From NCBI GenBank assembly GCA_036266155.1, contig DATANR010000210.1, forward strand, positions 1 to 22,871: 22,871 nucleotides of DNA, given 5' to 3'. Below are positions 1 to 6,875 of this stretch, piece by piece. A model generated the notes under the pieces. It was not told where the DNA came from. It saw only the letters and a list, made by a program, of their open reading frames with translations, and made no database searches. Each line of letters begins with the position of its first letter. Within the stretch, counting starts at the first letter, position 1. This DNA is from SIAJ01 sp036266155 (lineage in GTDB: Bacteria; Planctomycetota; Planctomycetia; Gemmatales; Gemmataceae). The position numbers were made by a program, and so were the translations under genes.

Positions 1-309
1 AGTTTGATCAACTGCTTTACTCGACTTCATGTGGGCAAGTTTCCATCGAGTAAGAAGGAAATTGCGGTCTTTGCTGCATTGACTGGCGGCTTTGGCGAAG
101 TGAAAAAAAGAGTGATGGTGAGCCGAGTGCTGGATAACCAGATCCAATACCTTCAAGATTTTCCGGTCCATTTCCTTGACCGAGTTGATGAAGCGCGACT
201 GGTGGTCCGCGTACGCGGTCTGGTGTTTTCGGAGCCTGGCCAATACGCAGTTGAATTGTTGGCCGACGGCGAGTGGATTGCGCAAACAGTCTTGACTGTC
301 ATTCAGTAG
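1..309 (+). CDS. DUF6941 family protein (5' partial)
   Basis: The reading frame is open from the first base, so the N-terminus lies outside the window; the TTG at position 4 is not a convincing start. About 102 residues are visible, ending in TAG at 307-309. The C-terminal pattern (FSEPGQYAVELLADGEW followed by a hydrophobic strand) resembles the end of DUF6941 proteins, which are small beta-sandwich proteins common in planctomycetes and of unknown function. No signal peptide or membrane segment is seen in the visible part. A small ORF follows 10 nt downstream and may be co-transcribed. The family assignment is from recalled similarity and is moderately sure; the function is unknown. Confidence 0.6.
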   Translation, partial: SLINCFTRLHVGKFPSSKKEIAVFAALTGGFGEVKKRVMVSRVLDNQIQYLQDFPVHFLDRVDEARLVVRVRGLVFSEPGQYAVELLADGEWIAQTVLTVIQ

Positions 310-319
310 AGGATTGACG

Positions 320-511
320 ATGCTTGAAACAGATTCCTTGAACGTTCAACTCATTGAGGTTGAGGGAGCGACGAATCCAAATCCGGAACCTTTGTCAGCG
401 GAAGCGCTTCGACGGCTGGAAGTACTTCGGGAACTCTATCGATTGCCTCACGGCACAAATCATGAGGACGTCACTCGGCAATCGCCTCAATTGGATCCGG
501 GTCCCAAGTGA
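320..511 (+). CDS. small hypothetical protein (63 aa)
   Basis: A short ORF of 63 residues starts with ATG at 320, preceded by AGAGGA at 308-313 with about 6 nt spacing, which favours it over the TTG at 314. It begins MLETDSLNVQLIEVEG, has an acidic N-terminal half and a short amphipathic stretch (LSAEALRRLEVLRELYRL), and no membrane segment. It sits 10 nt after the DUF6941 gene and ends one base from the tail of the oppositely oriented SGNH gene. Similar small ORFs behind DUF6941 genes are plausible, but I do not recognise a family. The Shine-Dalgarno sequence and close spacing support a real gene; function unknown. Confidence 0.5.
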   Translation: MLETDSLNVQLIEVEGATNPNPEPLSAEALRRLEVLRELYRLPHGTNHEDVTRQSPQLDPGPK

Positions 512-512
512 C

Positions 513-1175
513 TCACTTCACAGCCCTCCGCACGATCTCGTTCGCCACCTCATACCCCGCTGGCGACAGGTGCAGTCTGTCTTTGACGTACAACTCCTCG
601 CGTGGTTGACCGTCGCGGCCGAGCAGGGCGGGCACGACATCGACGTAGATCAAGCGATCGTCTTTTGCACCAAGTTCCTTGATGAGCGCGTTCGCCTTCG
701 ATTGTGTCTCGTACTTTGCCCACCGAGCGGGGCTTGGCTTGATGGCGATGAAATAGATGCGTGTTTTCGGTAGCGCGTTGTGCACCTTTTCGACAAAGGC
801 CCGATAGTCCGTGAGGACCTGTTCGGGTGATCGGCCCGAATTGATGTCGTTGTCACCTGCGTAAAAGACAATGGCCCGAGGTTCGTGACGGAGGATGACG
901 CGATCGGCGAAAATGGTCACGTCGCGAATCTCCGAGCCGCCGAAACCGCTGTTGGTCGCGGACCAGTCTGGAAATGCCTTGGCAATATCCCAGAGCCGGA
1001 TCGTCGAACTGCCGGCGAACACAATCCCGCCCTTCGCGGGCGGATGGTCCGCTTGCCGCTTTTCGACGGCGGCGATCTCTTTCTCCCATTTCGCGGCGCG
1101 GTCGGCCTCTTTGTCCTGCCCCAGGGCAGCCGTGAGGGGAACACCCAGAATGAGAAGAGTGATCAGGAAACGCAT
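513..1175 (-). CDS. secreted SGNH/GDSL hydrolase family protein
   Basis: The gene encodes a 220-residue protein beginning MRFLITLLILGVPLTAALG, a typical Sec signal peptide with likely cleavage near residue 19. The mature part shows the SGNH blocks: FAGSSTIR with nucleophile Ser56 (block I), Gly79-Gly80 in GFGGSEI (block II), GDND with Asn109 (block III) and DRLH with Asp199 and His202 (block V). It is therefore probably an extracytoplasmic esterase or lipase, perhaps acting on acylated sugars; the substrate cannot be read from sequence. The start at 1175 is chosen because it directly precedes the signal peptide and has GGAGA upstream on the minus strand; an upstream in-frame ATG (1271) would overlap the divergent UDG gene. 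Its stop lies one base from the small ORF on the other strand. Confidence 0.85.
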   Translation of the reverse strand: MRFLITLLILGVPLTAALGQDKEADRAAKWEKEIAAVEKRQADHPPAKGGIVFAGSSTIRLWDIAKAFPDWSATNSGFGGSEIRDVTIFADRVILRHEPRAIVFYAGDNDINSGRSPEQVLTDYRAFVEKVHNALPKTRIYFIAIKPSPARWAKYETQSKANALIKELGAKDDRLIYVDVVPALLGRDGQPREELYVKDRLHLSPAGYEVANEIVRRAVK

Positions 1176-1247
1176 CGGATTCTCCAGCATTTGAGTGCAG
1201 CGTATCGTCAAGCGGCGGTCGATACAATGCCCGACTGGACGGGAAAA

Positions 1248-1988
1248 ATGAACGACGACGTCACTCGACAACTGCGAACGCGACTTTCCGGCTTGGCGGC
1301 GGCCGGCATCGACTGGCTGCCGCGAGCCGAGATACCCACGTTCGTGTCAAGCGAGTCGTCGGTGGCGGACGAGCCATCAACCGGCGTCGAGGTCGGCGAC
1401 CGCCGCGTCATCGAATTGAAGTTGCTGACCGATCGCGTCCGCGCGTGCGATCGCTGTCCGGAACTGGTGGCGACACGCACGCAAACGGTGTTCGGCGTCG
1501 GTCCACTTGGGGCCGAATTGCTTTTTCTCGGTGAAGCGCCTGGTGCCGACGAGGACCGGCAGGGCGAGCCGTTTGTCGGCGCTGCGGGACAAATGCTCAA
1601 TCGCATCATTACTGGATGCGGATTGAAGCGCGAAGAGATTTTTATCTGCAACATTCTCCGGTGCCGGCCGCCCGGCAATCGCCAGCCGAAGCCAGACGAA
1701 GCGGCGAATTGCCGCGAATACCTCGACGGGACCATTGATCTGGTTCAGCCGAAGGTGATCTGCTGCTGGGGCGCCGTGGCCGCCCAGAATCTGCTCGGCA
1801 CCACGACCGGCATCACCCGATTGCGAGGCCGCTTTTATGAGTATCGCGGCATCCCGGTCCTCTGCACATTTCATCCGGCGGCGCTCCTGGAAGGTCGCAG
1901 CCCCGAAAAGAAAAAGGACGTGTGGGAGGACATGAAGATGTTGTTGACTCGGATCGGTCGGCCGATCCCCGGGGTCAAGAAGGGCTGA
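1248..1988 (+). CDS. family 4 uracil-DNA glycosylase ([4Fe-4S])
   Basis: This 246-residue protein removes uracil from DNA as the first step of base-excision repair. Family 4 (UDGa) features are visible: motif 1 GEAPGADEDRQGEPFVG at about residues 95-111, the CNILRCRPPGNR block at 134-145, and FHPAALL near 208-214. Four cysteines are placed as in the iron-sulfur ligands of the family: Cys67 and Cys70 (CDRC), Cys139 and Cys155, with the last two 16 residues apart. The first 60 residues are a variable extension seen in many planctomycete copies. ATG 1248 is preferred because MNDDVTRQL looks like a natural N-terminus; ATG 1227 is an alternative seven codons upstream. The gene is divergent from the SGNH gene and ends 12 nt from the convergent kinase gene. 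Confidence 0.88.
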   Translation: MNDDVTRQLRTRLSGLAAAGIDWLPRAEIPTFVSSESSVADEPSTGVEVGDRRVIELKLLTDRVRACDRCPELVATRTQTVFGVGPLGAELLFLGEAPGADEDRQGEPFVGAAGQMLNRIITGCGLKREEIFICNILRCRPPGNRQPKPDEAANCREYLDGTIDLVQPKVICCWGAVAAQNLLGTTTGITRLRGRFYEYRGIPVLCTFHPAALLEGRSPEKKKDVWEDMKMLLTRIGRPIPGVKKG

Positions 1989-2000
1989 GCAGATTTCGAC

Positions 2001-3449
2001 TCACTCGTCCGTTGCGCCTTTGGCTGACTCGCCAAGGGGCGCCAAGTCCTTGAGCTTTTTCAAAATCTCCTTCATGCCGACCGGCATCACCAGGGCAGCG
2101 GACTTGGGAAATTGATGCAACGTGTCCGCCCAGTGCGCCTGCTCTTTGGACAAGAGCAAGAGCCCGGCACAGTCCATACGCTTCAAGTCGGCTTCGTTCA
2201 GCACTTTTTCAAATGCTTCCAACCCGCTTCGGTCGCCCGTGGCACAATCGACAATGAGGGCATGGTACGGCTGCTGTTGAAAGCGCATCAACGCCTGGCC
2301 GGCGTTGAGCGAAATCAGGACACGATAGCCGCTCGCCTTGAGCTTTGCGCGGAACGCGTCCTGGAATTTTGAATTCTGCTCGACGACAAAAACGGTCTTC
2401 GGGCCGGCCGCGGCCTTTGCCTTGCCGCCGCCTTCGACCTCCGAACGCACCTGATGAATGGCATCGATGAGTTGTTGGTAAGTTTGAAAGCGGCCGTTCG
2501 GGTCAAACGCCACCATCCGGCTCAAGAGTGAAAACACGGGCGGCGGAAGGTCGGGATCGTCACGCTGCAGCTGGCCGTCAATCTCGAATCGTTGCCGTTG
2601 CATCCGGGCACGGGCATCTTTGACGGCAGTCAGCAGGGGCCGGCCAGTCACCATTTCGTGGAAAGTCGTGCCGAGAAAATAGATGTCGCTCCGGAGATCG
2701 CCTGCCTTGGCGCCCGTGGCCTTTTCAAGTCCGGCATAGTCGACAGTCCGATCGATTTCGCCGCCTTCCTCCCGCGCGCCGCCCGCCAGTTCCGCGAGCC
2801 CGAAGTCCACGAGCTTCGCCGTCTTGGTGGAGGAGATCAAGATGTTGGTCGGCTTGAGGTCGCGATGCGTCAGACCGAGTTCGAGGGCGTAGGCCAGTCC
2901 GCTGGCGGTTTCTTCAAGCAATCGCAGCGCTTCGGGGGCTTCGAGCTTCTTGCGTATCTGCAGAAAATCTCGAAGATTCCCGCCCTCGACAAACTCCATG
3001 ACCAGGTAATATTGTCCCGTCGTCGGATCGCGGTTCACCGCGAGAATGCGGACAATATTCGGGTGCTGCATCGACAGCCCGACTTTGCCCTCACGCTCGA
3101 ACAATTCAATCTTGCGGCTGTCCTCGGCCCAGCGTTTGCGCAGCACCTTGATCGCAACGACCTCTCCCGTCCGCGGATTGTCGCCGCGATAGACACGGCC
3201 AAAGCTCCCGGCGGCAATGCGATAGAGGATGCGGTAGCCGCCCAGGATGTAGCCGTCCTTGTCGCCTTTGAGCAACTTGCTGGCCTGGAAAGGGGTGATG
3301 TGCCCCTTCTTTTCTAGGACGCGCAGGAGAGGCTCGGCCGGCCCAGTGCGGGTGCCGACCTCCGCCCATGCATCCATCAGCTGTTCGTCAGTGACGAGAT
3401 CGAGACGCCGGGCGAGCTGGGAGACCCCGGCGGCGTCAGAAGTGGCCAT
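2001..3449 (-). CDS. Ser/Thr protein kinase with C-terminal degenerate receiver domain
   Basis: The 482-residue protein has an N-terminal helical leader (1-65) of the kind that precedes many planctomycete kinases, then a Hanks-type kinase domain (about 70-335): glycine loop GSFGRV at 81-86, catalytic Lys101 in VAIK, HRDLKPTN at 195-202 and DFG at 215-217. The activation segment reads DYAGLEK rather than the usual APE motif, with Glu retained. Residues 350-470 look like a response-regulator receiver fold: the strand ALIVD ends in Asp401, the phospho-acceptor position, but the acidic pair after strand 1 is reduced to one Glu (VFVVEQ) and the conserved Lys before the last helix is missing (VMPVGMKEI). 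The kinase should be active; the receiver is probably an interaction module. No membrane segment is evident. It is divergent from the FHA-STAS gene. Confidence 0.88.
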   Translation of the reverse strand: MATSDAAGVSQLARRLDLVTDEQLMDAWAEVGTRTGPAEPLLRVLEKKGHITPFQASKLLKGDKDGYILGGYRILYRIAAGSFGRVYRGDNPRTGEVVAIKVLRKRWAEDSRKIELFEREGKVGLSMQHPNIVRILAVNRDPTTGQYYLVMEFVEGGNLRDFLQIRKKLEAPEALRLLEETASGLAYALELGLTHRDLKPTNILISSTKTAKLVDFGLAELAGGAREEGGEIDRTVDYAGLEKATGAKAGDLRSDIYFLGTTFHEMVTGRPLLTAVKDARARMQRQRFEIDGQLQRDDPDLPPPVFSLLSRMVAFDPNGRFQTYQQLIDAIHQVRSEVEGGGKAKAAAGPKTVFVVEQNSKFQDAFRAKLKASGYRVLISLNAGQALMRFQQQPYHALIVDCATGDRSGLEAFEKVLNEADLKRMDCAGLLLLSKEQAHWADTLHQFPKSAALVMPVGMKEILKKLKDLAPLGESAKGATDE

Positions 3450-3609
3450 GCGAATCCCGGGGACAAGTGCGCTCGGCGACAGCAGTACAACCCCCTCAAC
3501 TTACCCGGTCGCGGCGTGTCATTCAACGGGCTATTTCTCCGTTGCCGGTGTTAAATCCAATGAACATTCCGCGCGAATCGACTCTCAGTAACGCGCCACG
3601 TGGTGTATC

Positions 3610-3638
3610 TTGCGTTCGCATGGTTATTGGGGTACGAT
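3610..3638 (+). promoter_or_regulatory. candidate sigma-70-like promoter for the FHA-STAS gene
   Basis: TTGCGT at 3610-3615 and TACGAT at 3633-3638 are separated by 17 nt. Each box departs from consensus in two or three bases. The placement, about 70 nt before the ATG at 3712 in the divergent intergenic region, is reasonable. Confidence 0.4.
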
Positions 3639-3711
3639 TTCACCAACATCCCAAGACTCGGCACCCGGCCGACTTGCAGTCCTCGCCCGCCTCTCCCGGG
3701 GGGACGTACAT

Positions 3712-4536
3712 ATGAAGTTCTACTTGATCGTCGCCAAGGGTAAAAAGCAGGGAATGCCCATCCCGGTGGAAATCGATCTGTTCTTGATCGGTTCGGGCGC
3801 CGTGTGTCAATTACGAGCCGTGCACGATGACATTGGTGATCAACATTGCGCGTTGGTGACCCGCGGCCGCAAGGTTTTTGTTTCCGATCTGGATAGCGGC
3901 CATCCGACCTTCGTGAACGGCGAGGTATTGACTCCGGCGGTCGAGTGGCCTCTCCACCCAGGTGATGTGCTCGAGGTCGGTCCGCTCAAGTTCATGGTCC
4001 AATACCGTGAAAAGGCCCTATCGCAACGCGACCTCGAAGAGTGGGCGCTGAGTTGTCTCGATCAGAACGTCGAGCGCAAAGCGGAACTGAGCCGTGGCGG
4101 CAGCGATGAGTTCCATTCGGAAAAATACGAGCAAGCAGCATCTGCCGCGGCCGCGATCCTCGACGGTCTGAATGCTCAGCGCGGTGAATTGAAAGGCCGG
4201 CTGCGCATCTCACGCGACGGACCGATCACCGTGGTCCGCGTCAACGACGTTTACCTTGTCGAGGACGCGGAACTGGCGCTCATCAAGCACGAACTGCACG
4301 AGCACCTGGATGTGCCGAACTTGCGCGTCTTGCTGGACATGAAGAATGTGAAACGCATGTCCAGCCCCGCGGCCGAGATGTTCGCTCAGCTTCGCGGCTG
4401 GCTCCGTCCCAAAGGCAGCCGGATGGCCATGTGCCGACTGCGGCCGGAATTCGAAGAGATGTTCCGCGTCTATCCCGTGACGCACGACATGCCCGTTTTC
4501 ACGGAAAAGCCCAAGGCGATTTCGTCCAAGTGGTAG
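3712..4536 (+). CDS. FHA domain-STAS domain fusion protein
   Basis: This 274-residue cytoplasmic protein joins an FHA-like domain (about 20-97) to a linker (100-160) and a STAS domain (about 163-265). In the FHA part the fold pattern is clear (VFVSDLDSGHPTFVNGEVL), but the phosphothreonine-binding Arg of the GR motif is replaced (IGSG) and the Ser of the SxxH motif is Gly (IGDQHC), while the His is kept. The STAS part resembles anti-sigma-factor antagonists: LLDMKNVKRMSSPAAEMF carries Ser217-Ser218 where SpoIIAA-type proteins are phosphorylated. The role is probably protein-protein signalling rather than catalysis. ATG 3712 is chosen for the GGGGGGAC tract 8-14 nt upstream. It is divergent from a Ser/Thr kinase, a possible partner. 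Confidence 0.8.
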   Translation: MKFYLIVAKGKKQGMPIPVEIDLFLIGSGAVCQLRAVHDDIGDQHCALVTRGRKVFVSDLDSGHPTFVNGEVLTPAVEWPLHPGDVLEVGPLKFMVQYREKALSQRDLEEWALSCLDQNVERKAELSRGGSDEFHSEKYEQAASAAAAILDGLNAQRGELKGRLRISRDGPITVVRVNDVYLVEDAELALIKHELHEHLDVPNLRVLLDMKNVKRMSSPAAEMFAQLRGWLRPKGSRMAMCRLRPEFEEMFRVYPVTHDMPVFTEKPKAISSKW

Positions 4537-4639
4537 CCCGGCCCGATTTGCGGTCCGCGAGATTCTGCTCTCTGGCTGTCTCGTGTAACCTGTCCGGTCG
4601 TCATCGGCTCGCGGCCTTCCCATTGGGCGTCCAGGCCGT

Positions 4640-4697
4640 ATACTCCCTGTTCCCAGAAAGCCGCACGGACGCGCGGCGTCATTTGACCGCGGAGTAT
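4640..4697 (+). promoter_or_regulatory. inverted repeat covering the secG ribosome binding site
   Basis: ATACTCC at 4640-4646 can pair with GGAGTAT at 4691-4697, the latter containing the Shine-Dalgarno GGAG of secG. Between them GCCGC and GCGGC can form a further stem. Folding would hide the ribosome binding site. The stem is only 7 bp and may be coincidence. Confidence 0.3.
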
Positions 4698-4701
4698 AGT
4701 T

Positions 4702-4986
4702 TTGGTCACTACCGCATCGCAAATCCTTAACTTCCTTATTATCGCCCTCGGGATCCTTCTCATCCTCACCATCCTCATTCAACGAGGAAAGGGCGGAGGA
4801 CTTATTGGCGCCTTCGGCGGGGCTGGCGGATCAAGTCCGTTCGGGTCGAAGGCTGGTGATACGTTTACGCGAATCACTCTGACGATGGCCGGCATCTGGG
4901 TGCTGCTCATCATGATTCACGTGAAAGTCGTGAAACCTGATCATCGGACTAAACCACCAACTGTCACGATGACCGACCAGGGCTGA
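4702..4986 (+). CDS. secG: preprotein translocase subunit SecG
   Basis: SecG is the small accessory membrane subunit of the SecYEG protein-export channel. The 94-residue product has the expected layout: a first membrane helix (about 8-26, ILNFLIIALGILLILTILI), the conserved cytoplasmic loop QRGKGGGLIGAFGG followed by a Gly/Ser/Phe-rich segment, and a second helix (about 58-74, ITLTMAGIWVLLIMIHV). The start is TTG at 4702: a stop at 4684-4686 limits upstream extension, no ATG is available, and GGAG at 4691-4694 is correctly spaced. It leads a plus-strand cluster (secG, yicC, gmk, rpoZ) that is a familiar order in planctomycetes. The C-terminal tail is short and hydrophilic. Confidence 0.9.
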   Translation: MVTTASQILNFLIIALGILLILTILIQRGKGGGLIGAFGGAGGSSPFGSKAGDTFTRITLTMAGIWVLLIMIHVKVVKPDHRTKPPTVTMTDQG

Positions 4987-5000
4987 CGGAGGAGCGGCCC

Positions 5001-5897
5001 GTGCTGCTGAGCATGACCGGCTTCGGTGAAGCTCGCCTCGAGGCGGAAGGCCTGACGTTGTCGGTCGAGGTTCGCACGGTCAACAACCGCTATCTAAAAG
5101 TCTCCGTCCGCGGCTCGGAACCGTATCCGATGCTCGAGCCGGAGTTGGAGAAACTGGTTCGCAAGTACGTTCGCCGGGGCACGGTGACGATTCACGTCCG
5201 TTGTGATCGGCGTGGCCGCGACAGCGATTATGCACTCAACGCCGTGGCTTTGCGAAGCTACCTCGAGCAGGTCCGGGCGGTTTGTCAGCAGTTGGGCAGC
5301 GACATCCCGGCGGCCGCGGTTGTCGGTCAAGTGCTGTCGCTTCCCGGAGTCGCGCCGGAGCCGGGAGGATTTGCAGGGCGACCACCGGATGAAGAACTCG
5401 CCGCCGTTGAAAGCACGCTGGACAGGGCCCTCAGCCGCTTGCACGCGATGCGTGAACAGGAAGGCCGGGCGATGGCCGATGAGTTGCTCCTCCATCGGCA
5501 GTCGATCGTTGGCCATTTAACGGAGATCAAGACGCAGGTTCCGGCCGTGATCGCCAACTATCGTCAGCGCTTGCGCGACCGGGTTGGTCAGGCCCTTGCG
5601 GAACATAATGTTGTCCTGCGGCCGGAGGATTTGGTACGCGAGGTCGCGGTGTTTGCCGAACGATCGGACGTTTCCGAAGAGGTGATGCGGCTTGGCAGTC
5701 ATCTGGAACAGTTCGACACTATTGTGCGCAACGAGGCCGACGGGCCGGGCAGAAAGCTCGAATTCCTCGTCCAGGAAATGGGTCGCGAAACGAACACGAT
5801 CGGTTCGAAGGCGGGCGACGTCGGTGTGTCGCGGCATGTGGTGGAAATCAAGGCGACGCTCGAGAAGGTTCGCGAATTGGTCCAGAACGTGGAATGA
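5001..5897 (+). CDS. yicC: YicC/YloC family endoribonuclease
   Basis: The 298-residue product matches the YicC family in length and in both halves: the N-terminus MLLSMTGFGEA (the SMTGFG motif is the family hallmark) and the C-terminal DUF1732 region from about residue 210, including LEFLVQEMGRETNTIGSKA and the closing VVEIKATLEKVRELVQN. E. coli YicC is reported as an endoribonuclease that promotes decay of the small RNA RyhB; the role in this organism is not known. The start is GTG 5001, preceded by GGAGGAG at 4988-4994; the internal ATG at 5013 would remove the residues before SMTGFG. The gene overlaps gmk by four bases (ATGA), suggesting translational coupling. Confidence 0.92.
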   Translation: MLLSMTGFGEARLEAEGLTLSVEVRTVNNRYLKVSVRGSEPYPMLEPELEKLVRKYVRRGTVTIHVRCDRRGRDSDYALNAVALRSYLEQVRAVCQQLGSDIPAAAVVGQVLSLPGVAPEPGGFAGRPPDEELAAVESTLDRALSRLHAMREQEGRAMADELLLHRQSIVGHLTEIKTQVPAVIANYRQRLRDRVGQALAEHNVVLRPEDLVREVAVFAERSDVSEEVMRLGSHLEQFDTIVRNEADGPGRKLEFLVQEMGRETNTIGSKAGDVGVSRHVVEIKATLEKVRELVQNVE

Positions 5898-6544
5898 CGA
5901 CAACCAAGGCCTTTCCCGCGAACTTATTGGCGCCTCGCATCGAAATGTCTCTAGGACCCCTGATCATCGTCTCCGGACCGTCGGGGAGCGGCAAGTCGAC
6001 GCTGATCCGGCGTGCGTTGGCCGAGTTTGGTCCCCAGTTGCGCCATTCGATTTCGGCGACAACGCGAGCGCGCCGACCGGGCGAAGTCGATGGACGGAAC
6101 TATCATTTCTGGACGCGTGAGAAATTCGAAGCCGGCATCGCGGCCGGGGCGTTCCTGGAATATGCGACCGTCTTTGGCGCTGACTACTATGGCACGCCCC
6201 GCTCGGAGGTCGAGACGTTTCGTTCTTCCGGGCAGGGAGTTATCCTGGACATCGACGTCCAGGGGGCGGATCAGATTCGACAGGCCTGCCCGGACGCGTA
6301 TTCCATTTTTCTGGAGACGCCGCCGGGCGAATACGAACGACGCCTGCGTGAACGCGGGACGGATTCGGAAGAGTCGATCCGACGACGACTCGACGAGGCC
6401 AAGATCGAATTGGCCCGAGCCGACGAGTTCGACAGGCGTATCGTAAACGATGATCTCGGCCGCGCGGCCGATGAACTGTGTGCAGCGATTCGCGAACGAT
6501 TTGATCGAGCAACCGAGGGAGGCTGGACGTGTTCGAAGACCTGA
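5894..6544 (+). CDS. gmk: guanylate kinase
   Basis: Guanylate kinase phosphorylates GMP to GDP with ATP in purine nucleotide metabolism. The 216-residue protein has the P-loop GPSGSGKST at 28-36 (Lys34), the GMP-binding region SISATTRARRPGEVDGRNYHF, the YGTPRSEVE segment and the lid region RRLRERGTDSEESIRRRL. The start ATG at 5894 overlaps the yicC stop (ATGA), which favours coupled translation; a second ATG at 5945 would give a more typical N-terminus (MSLGPLIIVSG) but lacks a ribosome binding site. The C-terminus overlaps the rpoZ start by 16 bases. A full kinase with no missing key residue is seen. Confidence 0.95.
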   Translation: MTTTKAFPANLLAPRIEMSLGPLIIVSGPSGSGKSTLIRRALAEFGPQLRHSISATTRARRPGEVDGRNYHFWTREKFEAGIAAGAFLEYATVFGADYYGTPRSEVETFRSSGQGVILDIDVQGADQIRQACPDAYSIFLETPPGEYERRLRERGTDSEESIRRRLDEAKIELARADEFDRRIVNDDLGRAADELCAAIRERFDRATEGGWTCSKT

Positions 6545-6780
6545 AAGAAGAAGGCATCGTCAACAAAGTCGGCGGGCGATTCAAGCTCTCGACGCTGATT
6601 CAAAAGCGGATGGTCGCGCTCAACACCGGCGCCAAGCCGCTCGTTGACAACCGCTCCAGCGATCGCATGCAGACAGTCCTCCAGGAGATTTTGGAAGACA
6701 AGATCTACCTCGATAGTTCCGGGGAGCTTCGTGAACGCGAACAACAATTGCCCGCGGCCGAAGGGGCTGCCGACGAATAA
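6529..6780 (+). CDS. rpoZ: DNA-directed RNA polymerase omega subunit
   Basis: Omega is the small subunit that helps fold and assemble the beta' subunit of RNA polymerase. The 83-residue protein has the omega core NKVGGRFKLSTLIQKRM followed by the KPLVDNRSS and LQEILEDKIYL segments; the C-terminal 20 residues are acidic and low in complexity. The start is GTG at 6529, with a very strong Shine-Dalgarno (GAGGGAGG, 6515-6522) placed inside the end of gmk, so the two genes overlap by 16 bases in different frames. The position directly after gmk is classical (gmk-rpoZ in many bacteria), which strengthens the call. Confidence 0.92.
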   Translation: MFEDLKEEGIVNKVGGRFKLSTLIQKRMVALNTGAKPLVDNRSSDRMQTVLQEILEDKIYLDSSGELREREQQLPAAEGAADE

Positions 6781-6875
6781 TTGCGCGGCGTGCTGAGTGC
6801 CTGGGACAGCTTGAAGAGACGCCAAGAGCGAAAAGATGTGGCTGCGCATCGGCAGGTCTGAGCGAGGAGGAAGTC

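Noticed and set aside
3610..3711. Upstream extension of the FHA-STAS gene to 3610
   Set aside because: The added residues are not FHA-like, overlap a candidate promoter, and a good ribosome binding site precedes ATG 3712.
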